A DNA stretch of 14,863 bases from DASPXY01 sp038227745 (GTDB lineage Bacteria; Planctomycetota; Planctomycetia; Gemmatales; Gemmataceae). The notes under the pieces are model-generated. The model saw nothing but the letters and a program-made list of their open reading frames with translations. It made no database searches and was not told the DNA's origin. The stretch covers positions 1 to 14,863 of the forward strand of contig JBBRPS010000168.1 of assembly GCA_038227745.1 (NCBI GenBank), in the 5' to 3' direction. Position numbers and translations under genes: made by a program. Positions 7,801 to 14,863 of the stretch are shown in pieces; the first letter of the stretch is position 1; every line of letters starts with the position of its first letter.

Positions 7801-10800
7801 CGCTGGCGGGCGGCGCCACGCTCGACAACGTCTTCGCCCTGGTGGGCAACGGCGACGGAACGTTCCAGCTGCCGGTCCCCTACCAGGTCGGCGGCGTCGG
7901 CGCCCCGACCCTGCCGCCCACCTCCCTCGCCGCCACGCCCAGCCCCCTGATCCACGTCACCACGTTCCAGACCTCGGGGAACACGGTCAGCAACAACCTC
8001 ATCAGCAACGGCGACTTCGAGAAGCGTGACCTGAGCGGCGAGGCGGGCAACCTGCTCGGCTGGCAGACGTACGACCTGCAGAGCAACCCCGGCAGCCACG
8101 GCCGCTGGGCCGCGCAGACCGGCGCGGTCAGCCCGCTCAGCCTGGTGACCGTGCCCCCGCCCCAGGGCCGTTTCCAGGCCATGCTCGATCAGGAGGACCT
8201 CGTCCCGCATGCACAGGGCAGCCCGAACCTCAACGCGCCCTCCACGTACTCGGGCTCGCACGCCCTGTTCCAGGACATCGCCATTCCCGCGGGCGCCACG
8301 TCGGCCATTCTGACGTTCCGTCTCTACATCGATAACTCAGGGTCGGGCGGCTTTTACTCCAACACCAGCTCCACCAACCTCGACTTCCACACCGCTGCCA
8401 ACCAGCAGGTGCGCGTGGATCTGCTTAATCCGGCCAGCCCCAACCTGGATCCCAACAATGCGACGCTGAACCCGAATAACATCAATTTCCTGGAAGTTTC
8501 CGGCGCCGGCTTCCTGCAGAACCTGTTCACGACCAAATCGACGGATCCGGCGATCCAGCTCGTCAACTTCAGCATGGACCTGGGCAGCTTCGCCGGCTCG
8601 ACGATCCGGCTGCGCTTTGCCGCAGCCAACAACCAGGGCAAGCTGATCGTCGGCGTGGACAACGTCCGGCTCGCCCCGGTGTTCAAGGACACCACGCCCC
8701 CGACTCTCACCGACGTGGGGCTGCGAAACCCCGGCTTCCTCGGTGCCCCCGGGTCCACCACGCCCCATACCACGGACCCCACCATCGTCGGCCGCGTCAA
8801 CGATAACGTTGACGCCAGCGGCGTCGGCAACGTCCCCAACGTCGCCTTCGTCGCCTTCGACGCGAACAACGACGGCAACTTCAACGGCCCCCAGGACTTC
8901 AAGACCACCGCGCTGGACGCCCTGGGCAACTTCAGCTTTACCATCCCCGGGTTGTTCCCCGGCCTGCACACGGTCGGCGTCGAGGCCGTCGATCGAGCCG
9001 GCAATGTCTTCCCGACGACCGTCACGTTCTTCCTGGAGGGCAACAGCCGCACCGAGTGGACGCAGTTCGGCCCGGACAACGTCGACGTGACCGGCCAGCG
9101 CGTCGATTACACCACCGTCTCGGGCCGCATCACCGCGGTCGCGGCCGACCCCAGCGACCCCACCGGCAACACCTACTACGTCGGCACGGCCAACGGCGGC
9201 GTCTGGAAGACGCCCGACGGCGGCGCCAGCTGGGCCCCCCTGCTCGACTTCATCAACGACCCTTCGGGCAACCCCCTGCCGGCCCCGATCGGCGGCCTGG
9301 CGGTCGCGCCGAGCAACCCGAAGGTCCTCTACGCCGGTACCGGTGTGGCCGACATCGCCTTCGACTCCCGGCCCGGCGTCGGCGTCTTCAAGTCGGTCGA
9401 TGGCGGCAAGACCTGGTCCCGCGCCGGCAACAGCGGCACGCAGCTGGCGGGCGCCCGCATCTCCAAGATCGTGGTGGACCCCAACGACCCGAACACCGCC
9501 TACGCCGCCGTCGCCTCCGGCGGCGCCAACGGCCCCGGGGTTTACAAGACGACCGACGGCGGCGGCACCTGGGTGGACGTCCTCACGCCCGCGACCATGA
9601 ACCTGGCGCCCGGCACCGCCCTGGCCTCGGTGACCGACCTCGTCATCGACCCGTTCGACCACCACCGCTTGCTCGCCGGCCTGGGCAACATCGGCCTGGC
9701 CGCCCCGAGCACCACCGCCGGGCTGTGGCGGACGAGCAACAGCGGCAACTCCACCGACCCCCCCACCACCCCGTCCTGGGACCAGCCGCTCGGCGGCAAC
9801 GCCGGCATCGCCAAGAGCACGCTGCCCAGCGGCGTCACCCTCGGCCGCGTCACCGTGGCGATCAGCGGCGGCCGCAGCGGCGACGAGGGCATCGTCTACG
9901 TCCTCATCGGCACCCCGCCAGGGAACAACACGCCGCCCAACGTCGATTTCGGCACCTTCAGCGGACTGTACAAGACCAGCAACAACTTCCTCAACTACAC
10001 CAAGGTGATCCTCCGTCAGGACACCTCGCCCACGCCCGCGCACACCTTCACGGACATCAACCTCTTCGGCCACGACGCCGGCTACGTCGGCGCCATGGTC
10101 GTCGACCCCGCCGACCCCAACGTGGTCTACCTCGGCGGCTCGAACCGCTGGCCGCAGGCCGGCGACCCGCCCGACCACGCCCTGATCCGCGTCGATACCG
10201 GCGATATGCGCGACGCCGGCTACGTCGATCCGAACACCGGGATGGTCCCCAACGACGGCGACGACATCCAGAAGGCGCTGGCGGCCGAGGCGGCGGCGCA
10301 GGGCGGCTTCTACGACCCGATCACCAAGAAGGACAAGTACACGGGTGAGGGCGTCTCCTGGTACGACCTGGTGCAGCGGTCCAGCGGCACGACCGGCGCG
10401 GGGACCTCGCTGCCGGCGGTGATCCACGCGCTGGCGTTCGATCCGATGGGGCGGCTGCTCATCGGCACCGAAGGCGGCCTGTGGCGCGCCGTCGGCAAGG
10501 GGTACGGCTACGACTTCAGCAGCGGCGGCCGCAGCATCCTCGGCGGCGGCCCGTTCAACGCGCCCGGCGCCACCGTGACCTCGCTCAACGCCAACCTGAC
10601 GATCTCCGACCTGACGAGCGTGGCCCTCGACCCGCTCAACCACAACCTCCTGTACACCACCCAGGCCGGCACCGGCAGCGCCGGCTCCACGATGGCGCTG
10701 CAGTGGACCTCCCAGCAGCTCACCGGGCCGATTGTCAACGGCACCAACCTGGGCATCCCGACCGCCTCGGTCGTTTACGCCGCCCCGGCGGTGCCCGGCG

Positions 10801-13800
10801 CGGCGGCCGGCACGCCCACCACACTCTACCGTGTCTGGCAGTACGCCGACGTCCGGGCCCTGCAGCCCGAGATCTCCCTCGACGGCGGCGCCACCTTCAA
10901 CTCCATCGGCAAGGCCGGCATCCCGCTCGACATCCCGGCCGGCACAAACCCGGCCGGCATGTTCCCCGCCCTCGCCATCAACCCGGTCAAGGTCCTCGAC
11001 AACGGCGTGTTCGGCGACGAATTGCTGTTCGGCACCAACCGCGTCTTCCACACACGCAGCAGCAGCAACGTCTGGGACCCGGTCGGCACGCCCAACAAGC
11101 CGCTGTCCTCCAGGGGCGGGCTGATCACGACCCTGGCCTTCGCACCCTCCAGCAGCGTCGTGTACTACGCCGGCACCGACATGGGGGAGGTGTTCGTCAC
11201 CTTCGATGCCGGCGCCGACAACTGGAACGAGCGCGACAGCGGCCTGCCCGTGTCCACGCCGACCAACCCGATCAAGATCACCAGCGTCACGGTGGACCCC
11301 GGTAACCCCCTCATCGCCTACGTGACGCTCATCAACCCCAGCGGCGGCCCCGCCGTCTGGCGCACCACCGACGCCGGCCTGACCTGGAACACCATCTCCG
11401 GCAACCTCCCCGCCGTCCCCGCCTACGCGCTCGCCATCGACCCGCGCACGGCCGTGGACCCGAGCACCAACATCCCGGCGCCCAACGGCCACATCTACGT
11501 CGCCACCGAAGTCGGCGTGTTCGTCACGCTCGACCTGGGCACGACCTGGAAGCTCCTCGGCTCGGGACTGCCCCACGTCCCCGTCGTGAGTCTGACCTTC
11601 AACCAAAGCCTGGAGACCCTGGTCGCCGGCACGCAGGGCCGCGGCGCCTTCACCCTCTCCACCGACCTCATCGGCCCGCGCGTCGTCGGCATCAGCTCGA
11701 CCCTCGGCCGGGCCGCGGTCCAGATCACCTTCAACGAGGCGATCGACCCGACCACTCTGACGGTGTCCGTTATCACCCTCACGGGCCCCGACGGCGTCGT
11801 CGTCCCCATCAAGGCGAGCGACATCATCGACGTGGACCGGGCCCTCAACAATGTCTTCCTCATCCGCTTCGACGGCACCAGGCCGCGCGGCAGTTACACC
11901 TTGCAGCTGCAGCCGACGATCACGGACTCGGCCGGGAACAAGTTGAACCAGAACCAGAACGGCATCAACGGCGAGGTGCCGGCCGACGTCTACACCGGCC
12001 GCTTCCTGTACCAGACCGCCAACCCCAACACGGCCCCGGTCCTCGGCGGGACGTTGGTGACGCTGCCGAGCCTCATCGAGAACCAGAATCCGAGTACCAT
12101 CTCGGGCGTGGACCTGGCCTCGCTCGCTGTCGCATCGCTCATCAGCGACGTCGACGACGGCGCCGTCAAGGGCATCGCCGTCATCGCCGTGGACAACACG
12201 AACGGCACGTGGGAGTACTCGATCAACAGCGGTGCCACCTGGGTCCCCTTCGGCGCGGTGACGACGACCTCCGCCCGCCTGCTGCAGGCAACGCCGAACA
12301 ACCTCATCCACTTCCTGCCGGGGAAGGACTTCTTCGGGACGTCGAGCATCACCTACCGGGCCTGGGACCTGACCAGCGGCCTGGATCCGGCGACCGGCGC
12401 CGATAACACGGTCGGCCCCGCCGCGCCGACCGGCGGCACCACCGCGTTCAGCGCCGCCACGGGCACCGCGACGGTCACCGTCATCCAGGTCAACCAGCCG
12501 CCCAGCTTCACCAAGGGGCCGAACCTGGTCATCCCGCCGAACAGCGGCCCGCAGACTTTCGTCGGGTGGGCGACGAACATCTCGTCCGGGCCGAAAGAGA
12601 CCGGCCAGGCGGTCAACTTCATCGTCACCGCCAGCGACCCCACCCTGTTCACGGTCCAGCCCGCCATCGATCCGAGCGGCACGCTCACCTTCACGCCCAG
12701 GCCGGACTTCTCCGGCGTGGTCACGGTGACGGTGCAGCTGCACGACAACGGCGGCACGGCGAACGGCGGCAGCGACACCAGCGCCCCGCAGACGTTCACC
12801 ATCACCCTGCAGGTCTTCAACCACGCCCCGAGCTTCACCAAGGGGCCGAACGAGTCGGCGACCACGCTTTTCCCGCAGTCGTTCCCGAACTGGGCGACGA
12901 ACCTCTCGGCCGGCCCTGGCAACGAGACCCAGCAGCAGACGCTGAACTTCATCGTGTCGAACAGCAACCCCGGCCTGTTCACGGTCCAGCCGGCGGTCAG
13001 CGCGAACGGGACGCTGACGTTCACTGCCGCCCTGGGCGTCTCCGGCGTGGCCACGGTGACGGTGCAGCTGCACGACAACGGCGGCACGGCGAACGGCGGC
13101 AGCGACACCAGCCCGCCGCAGACGTTCACCATCAGCGTCAACACGGCGAACCACGCCCCGAGCTTCACGAAGGGCCCCGACCAGTTCCAGCCGCAGGACG
13201 CCGGCGCCACCACGGTCCCCAACTGGGCGACCAACCTCAACCCGGGGACGCCGGACGAGGCCAACCAGACGCTGACGTTCGTCGTCAGCAACAACAACCC
13301 GGACCTGTTCCTGGTGCAGCCGACCATCGACGCGGCCGGCACGCTGCGGTACACGGTATCGGGGACGCGCGGCACCGCCGTCGTCACCGTCCGCCTCGTG
13401 GACAACGGCGGCACCGGCAACGGCGGCCAGAACAGCAGCGCCCCGCAGACGTTCACCATCAACGTCAACGGCGTCGGCTTCAAGGGCAGCCCCAACGCGG
13501 TCTGGCTCGACGAGGTCTACTTCGACCTGCTCAATCGTTCGGTGGACGCGGCCGCCCTGAGCTTCTGGGACAACCAGCTCGAGTCGGACGTGTCGCGCAC
13601 GACGGTGGCGACGATGATCGCCAACAGCACGGAGTACCGCAGCAAATTCGTGCAGAGGCAGTTCCAGGCGTTCCTGGGCCGGGCGGCGACGCCGGCGGAC
13701 GTGAACACGTACCTCAACTTCTTCTTCCAGGGCGGCACCGCGGACGGGCTGAAGGCGCTGATCTTCAGCTCGGCGGAGTATCAGGGGCGTCGCGGCTTCA

Positions 13801-14762
13801 GCAGCAGCGACAACGCCGGCTTCCTCAACGCCGTCTACCTCGACGTGTTCGGGCGGCCGGTGGACACGGGCGGCCTGAACTTCTGGGGCCAGTACCTGCA
13901 GACCCACAGCCGCCTCCAGACGGCGCTGGGGATCCTGCAGAGCCCGGAGGCGGACGGCACGCTGGTACGGCACCTGTACGAGTCGCTGCTCAGCCGCGAC
14001 CCGCAGCCGAACGAGGGCGTCAACAGCTGGTTCGTGGAGCTGCAGCAGGGCACGCCGGACGCCAACGTCGTCGGCGGCATCGCCGCCTCGGATGAATACT
14101 TCACGCGGCTGGCGCCGAACCACAACAACCAGCTCCAGGAGCAGCGCTGGATCGGCCAGACGTTCCTCGACGTGGTCGCCCGCCCGGTGGACAGCGGCAA
14201 CCTGGGCATCTGGTTCACGGCGCTGGAGCGCGGCCAACCGCGCCAGGACCTGACGCGGCTGCTCGTCAACAGCACGGAGTATCGGACACGGGAGATCAAC
14301 CAGGTCTACCAGCAGTTTTTGGGGCACGCGGCGGACTCGAAGGGGCTGAACACGTACCTGCAGGCCTTCACCGGCGGCGCCCGGCTGGAGCAGATCAAGG
14401 CGGTCATCCTGGGCTCGTCGGAGTACTACTTCGGCCACGGCCGCGGCACGGACGCCGGCTTCCTGAACGCCGTCTACCTGGACGTCCTCGGGCGGTCGAT
14501 CGACCAGACCGGGCTGAACTTCTGGGGCGGGGCTCTGGCGGCGGGGGCGCAGCGGAGCGACGTGGCGCTGGGGATCCTACTGGACCCCAACGCCATCCAG
14601 GCCGTCATCCAGAGCTACTACCAGCAGACGCTGCACCGCAGCGTCGACCCGGCCGGGCAGGCCTACTGGACGGGACAGGTCCAGAACGGGCTGACGGACG
14701 AGTACGTCCTGGCGGGCCTGATCGCCAGCAGGGAATACTTCGGTCGCTTCCCGCTGACTTGA
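4854..14762 (+). CDS. Giant multi-repeat extracellular protein (LEPR-XLL type, FG-GAP, Asp-box, DUF4214)
   Basis: The product is 3302 residues, probably exported and surface-associated or secreted. Residues 1-36 hold 11 Lys/Arg and no hydrophobic signal core. VEHLESRELLTGD at 39-51 is the planctomycete LEPR-XLL-type N-terminus. An Ig-like domain follows (about 53-161). FG-GAP/VCBS-type repeats run from about 195 to 1040, interrupted near 589-668 by a small HGLTNGDEV-type beta module. A jelly-roll-like region starting ISNGDFE spans about 1047-1276, and an Ig-like domain about 1279-1396. An Asp-box, sortilin-like propeller runs from about 1398 to 2272. Then come an Ig-like domain with FNEAID (2275-2388), a beta module (2392-2544), three tandem repeats (2546-2872) and the DUF4214 array (about 2880-3302). 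I see no protease, glycosidase, LPXTG, PEP-CTERM or RTX sequence. Its probable role is adhesion, ligand binding or envelope structure, which is inference. The gene appears to stand alone, with a repeat array 10 nt after the stop. Confidence 0.93.
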   Translation: MSFLSFLRHFGKRLRSNSASKTGKGRAPSSRRRSRSLVVEHLESRELLTGDTPRILASGVLPLDAAAASSPSSPHPILQIQFSEPMRPAELTNVANYLLVDATGAPISIQKATPNATNDIVTLDYNNNKDLNVNNYSLFVQGDQLHDIDDGRALASPGELIAANAGRNNVSTVNIPGNGTLGALGHYNVPPLGVTAATPTAIQLADLDGDGTPDLVVANSGTNQVDIFRGRPATAGGGFSLTPDLVLSLPAGAAGLSKSLVIADFDLDGKADIAVANANTSNVSIFRNTRAITGALSFAPFVNYAVAATAVAPVGLVAADFNSDGYLDLATANNLPDAGGNYTVSVLLNLGGINAGKFPLVGTPFIVGTVATPLSSVSSPTGIAAGALTTVPSAATDLVVSGIAVPAVPAINGRIGYLLNTTTTGSATPSFMPVTTLATGLSVTTTSVAVGPIDLGNTNDIVVTDTANNRVLVFTNTGGAVPSFSGPIPFAAGPSPTAVTLAPVVAAGINDILVANNAPGNSVSLLINTTTLTALGFLAPAIYPVDANPQGLAVANTLGDGRIDELVTANSASNDVSLLFSTGATGSFKTGSIADASFAPGQAITIKSLNHGLTNGDEVIIRGVQGNTAANGTWQVINVTPNTFTLLGSTPNGTTVKNTGTWISPDDLFREANDFPLPGANPTPDAVAVGDLNNDGLPDFVTAENGSNAVMVSLSTGQVDRTGRPFYEAPFALATGNGPVSVAIGDLNGDGLPDIAVANQVDNTVTVLVNNGTGRIFNPSTFGVGTSPTQVALGDFDNKGGLDLAVAHNGGGAAASRGVTVVLNNGVARSPAPFQGQSGFEFASGIAAAAVAVGDFNHDGNQDFVVAGGGPSAPGQVQVFAGDGTGNFLSLGTFATGVVDPSSIALADMNLDGFLDVVVASRSTGATTGGVAVLLSQLGTGLAGPVLTPVLPGTGLASLVVTNVNQAVPGAAPDVFPDVIVATLAGGATLDNVFALVGNGDGTFQLPVPYQVGGVGAPTLPPTSLAATPSPLIHVTTFQTSGNTVSNNLISNGDFEKRDLSGEAGNLLGWQTYDLQSNPGSHGRWAAQTGAVSPLSLVTVPPPQGRFQAMLDQEDLVPHAQGSPNLNAPSTYSGSHALFQDIAIPAGATSAILTFRLYIDNSGSGGFYSNTSSTNLDFHTAANQQVRVDLLNPASPNLDPNNATLNPNNINFLEVSGAGFLQNLFTTKSTDPAIQLVNFSMDLGSFAGSTIRLRFAAANNQGKLIVGVDNVRLAPVFKDTTPPTLTDVGLRNPGFLGAPGSTTPHTTDPTIVGRVNDNVDASGVGNVPNVAFVAFDANNDGNFNGPQDFKTTALDALGNFSFTIPGLFPGLHTVGVEAVDRAGNVFPTTVTFFLEGNSRTEWTQFGPDNVDVTGQRVDYTTVSGRITAVAADPSDPTGNTYYVGTANGGVWKTPDGGASWAPLLDFINDPSGNPLPAPIGGLAVAPSNPKVLYAGTGVADIAFDSRPGVGVFKSVDGGKTWSRAGNSGTQLAGARISKIVVDPNDPNTAYAAVASGGANGPGVYKTTDGGGTWVDVLTPATMNLAPGTALASVTDLVIDPFDHHRLLAGLGNIGLAAPSTTAGLWRTSNSGNSTDPPTTPSWDQPLGGNAGIAKSTLPSGVTLGRVTVAISGGRSGDEGIVYVLIGTPPGNNTPPNVDFGTFSGLYKTSNNFLNYTKVILRQDTSPTPAHTFTDINLFGHDAGYVGAMVVDPADPNVVYLGGSNRWPQAGDPPDHALIRVDTGDMRDAGYVDPNTGMVPNDGDDIQKALAAEAAAQGGFYDPITKKDKYTGEGVSWYDLVQRSSGTTGAGTSLPAVIHALAFDPMGRLLIGTEGGLWRAVGKGYGYDFSSGGRSILGGGPFNAPGATVTSLNANLTISDLTSVALDPLNHNLLYTTQAGTGSAGSTMALQWTSQQLTGPIVNGTNLGIPTASVVYAAPAVPGAAAGTPTTLYRVWQYADVRALQPEISLDGGATFNSIGKAGIPLDIPAGTNPAGMFPALAINPVKVLDNGVFGDELLFGTNRVFHTRSSSNVWDPVGTPNKPLSSRGGLITTLAFAPSSSVVYYAGTDMGEVFVTFDAGADNWNERDSGLPVSTPTNPIKITSVTVDPGNPLIAYVTLINPSGGPAVWRTTDAGLTWNTISGNLPAVPAYALAIDPRTAVDPSTNIPAPNGHIYVATEVGVFVTLDLGTTWKLLGSGLPHVPVVSLTFNQSLETLVAGTQGRGAFTLSTDLIGPRVVGISSTLGRAAVQITFNEAIDPTTLTVSVITLTGPDGVVVPIKASDIIDVDRALNNVFLIRFDGTRPRGSYTLQLQPTITDSAGNKLNQNQNGINGEVPADVYTGRFLYQTANPNTAPVLGGTLVTLPSLIENQNPSTISGVDLASLAVASLISDVDDGAVKGIAVIAVDNTNGTWEYSINSGATWVPFGAVTTTSARLLQATPNNLIHFLPGKDFFGTSSITYRAWDLTSGLDPATGADNTVGPAAPTGGTTAFSAATGTATVTVIQVNQPPSFTKGPNLVIPPNSGPQTFVGWATNISSGPKETGQAVNFIVTASDPTLFTVQPAIDPSGTLTFTPRPDFSGVVTVTVQLHDNGGTANGGSDTSAPQTFTITLQVFNHAPSFTKGPNESATTLFPQSFPNWATNLSAGPGNETQQQTLNFIVSNSNPGLFTVQPAVSANGTLTFTAALGVSGVATVTVQLHDNGGTANGGSDTSPPQTFTISVNTANHAPSFTKGPDQFQPQDAGATTVPNWATNLNPGTPDEANQTLTFVVSNNNPDLFLVQPTIDAAGTLRYTVSGTRGTAVVTVRLVDNGGTGNGGQNSSAPQTFTINVNGVGFKGSPNAVWLDEVYFDLLNRSVDAAALSFWDNQLESDVSRTTVATMIANSTEYRSKFVQRQFQAFLGRAATPADVNTYLNFFFQGGTADGLKALIFSSAEYQGRRGFSSSDNAGFLNAVYLDVFGRPVDTGGLNFWGQYLQTHSRLQTALGILQSPEADGTLVRHLYESLLSRDPQPNEGVNSWFVELQQGTPDANVVGGIAASDEYFTRLAPNHNNQLQEQRWIGQTFLDVVARPVDSGNLGIWFTALERGQPRQDLTRLLVNSTEYRTREINQVYQQFLGHAADSKGLNTYLQAFTGGARLEQIKAVILGSSEYYFGHGRGTDAGFLNAVYLDVLGRSIDQTGLNFWGGALAAGAQRSDVALGILLDPNAIQAVIQSYYQQTLHRSVDPAGQAYWTGQVQNGLTDEYVLAGLIASREYFGRFPLT
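5463..7601 (+). repeat. FG-GAP/VCBS-type repeat region with calcium-binding loops (in the giant gene)
   Basis: Eight loops of the pattern D-x-[DN]-x-D-G-x-x-D, or close variants, begin at residues 206, 264, 320, 691, 746, 795, 855 and 908. Examples are DLDGDGTPD (206), DFDLDGKAD (264) and DLNGDGLPD (746). The copy at 795 (DFDNKGGLD) departs most from the pattern. Each is followed by a strand such as LVVAN or IAVAN. Degenerate blades without the full loop fill residues 330-590. The family forms integrin-like beta-propellers in which these loops bind calcium. The count is compatible with two propellers split by the insert near residues 589-668. Confidence 0.85.
9210..11549 (+). repeat. Asp-box (BNR/sortilin-like) propeller repeats (in the giant gene)
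   Basis: Six Asp boxes of the pattern S/T-x-D-x-G-x-T/S-W/F are visible: TPDGGASW (1453-1460), SVDGGKTW (1514-1521), TTDGGGTW (1566-1573), SLDGGATF (2008-2015), TTDAGLTW (2171-2178) and TLDLGTTW (2225-2232). A further variant, TFDAGADNW, has an insertion. They are preceded by GVWKT, GVFKS or GVYKT strands and alternate with VDPNDPN or IDP turns, as in sortilin/Vps10-like and sialidase-like propellers. The catalytic arginine set and other features of a true sialidase are not evident, so a binding or scaffold role is more likely. Confidence 0.82.
12489..13469 (+). repeat. Three tandem ~109-residue repeats (in the giant gene)
   Basis: Repeats of 108, 110 and 109 residues span residues 2546-2653, 2654-2763 and 2764-2872. 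Each starts with PSFTKGP, has a central NWATN or GWATN segment, and ends with DNGGT, APQTFTI or PPQTFTI, and a two-residue strand end. They look like cadherin-like or Ig-like beta modules. At DNA level the first two copies are almost identical over 94 bp (12711-12804 against 13041-13134, 330 bp apart, three differences) including a 61-bp exact run. This points to recent duplication or gene conversion. Confidence 0.9.
13500..14759 (+). repeat. DUF4214 array, a duplicated four-unit block (in the giant gene)
   Basis: Eight half-units of the pattern Y-x2-hL-x-R-x-hD-x3-G-h-x2-W or Y make up residues 2883 to 3302. Examples are VYLDVFGRPVDTGGLNFW and VYLDVLGRSIDQTGLNFW. Units 1-4 align with units 5-8 in order: NSTEYR follows units 1 and 5, NTYL ends units 2 and 6, FLNAVYLDV opens units 3 and 7, and ASDEYF/ASREYF follows units 4 and 8. 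The second block starts near nt 14148, about 215 residues after the first. DUF4214 is found at the C-terminus of many exported repeat proteins and has been linked to surface association. Its function here is not established. Confidence 0.88.
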
Positions 14763-14772
14763 GGACGACCCG

Positions 14773-14863
14773 TTGGCGAACGGCCGGCGTAAGCCGGCTG
14801 GTCCGGCACCGCATTGGCGAACGGCCGGCGTAAGCCGGCTGGTCCGGCACCGCATTGGCGAAC
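14773..14863 (+). repeat. 41-bp tandem palindromic repeat array, running off the window
   Basis: Two identical 41-bp units (14773-14813 and 14814-14854) and nine bases of a third are present. Each contains GCCGGC-GTAA-GCCGGC, which can form a GC-rich hairpin. The array starts 10 nt after the giant gene's stop, so the hairpins could act at the 3' end of its transcript. The units have no variable spacers, so this is not a CRISPR. A reverse copy lies at 6-34. The full copy number cannot be seen because the array is cut by the window edge. Confidence 0.92.

Noticed and set aside
9210..11549. Sialidase enzyme
   Set aside because: Asp boxes are present, but the conserved arginines, Tyr/Glu pair and FRIP motif of sialidases are not evident. 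A sortilin-like propeller fits better.
8337..14438. Uninterrupted antisense open frame of 2033 codons inside the giant gene
   Set aside because: Its translation is Arg/Val/Asp/Gly-rich with no family likeness. The sense frame shows clear domains throughout. Stop-free antisense frames are expected where codons are mostly GC-ending.
14773..14863. CRISPR array
   Set aside because: The repeats are contiguous and identical over the whole 41-bp period, with no variable spacers and no cas genes nearby.
1..14863. Composite transposon bounded by the inverted repeats at the two ends
   Set aside because: No transposase or integrase gene lies between them, the genes look chromosomal and resident, and the right-hand copies form an open-ended array rather than a defined terminus.

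Overview
This window is high-GC bacterial DNA, most likely from the phylum Planctomycetota and probably a Gemmata-like lineage (inference). The main reason is the giant gene on the right. Its protein starts with a very basic leader followed by a VEHLESRELLTG motif, the planctomycete 'LEPR-XLL'-type N-terminus, and continues into FG-GAP, Asp-box, Ig-like and DUF4214 repeats. Every gene I can support lies on the + strand. I see no rRNA, tRNA, CRISPR array, transposase, prophage gene or toxin-antitoxin pair.

Left part (1-4264): three housekeeping-type genes. moeA (142-1371) makes the molybdenum insertase of molybdenum cofactor synthesis. lnt (1467-3395) encodes apolipoprotein N-acyltransferase, with its Glu-Lys-Cys triad visible. 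The third gene (3392-4264) encodes a membrane-anchored alpha/beta hydrolase of the BEM46/ABHD13 type. It overlaps lnt by 4 nt (GTGA), so those two are very probably one translationally coupled unit. moeA is separated from lnt by a pair of strong palindromes and need not belong to the same unit.

Middle (4265-4853): a 589-nt gap without a gene. It holds a nested inverted repeat just after the hydrolase stop. Further on is an A/T-richer patch with a weak promoter candidate, then a GAAA-tetraloop hairpin and a roughly 300-nt possible leader ending at the ribosome-binding site of the giant gene.

Right part (4854-14762): one 3302-residue, probably secreted or surface-exposed protein with no recognisable enzyme domain. 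In order it has the LEPR-XLL-type N-terminus, an Ig-like domain, FG-GAP/VCBS-type propeller repeats with calcium-binding loops, a jelly-roll-like module, an Ig-like domain, an Asp-box (sortilin-like) propeller, two more beta modules, three ~109-residue tandem repeats and eight DUF4214 half-units. The DUF4214 tail is a duplicated four-unit block. A binding, adhesion or cell-envelope role is inference.

The most unusual feature at window scale is that every non-coding gap carries a different palindromic repeat. One family, with core GCCGGC-GTAA-GCCGGC, appears once in reverse near base 6 and again as a 41-bp tandem array running off the right edge. I do not see a clear new multi-gene system. The best leads are the palindromic repeat families and the architecture of the giant protein.
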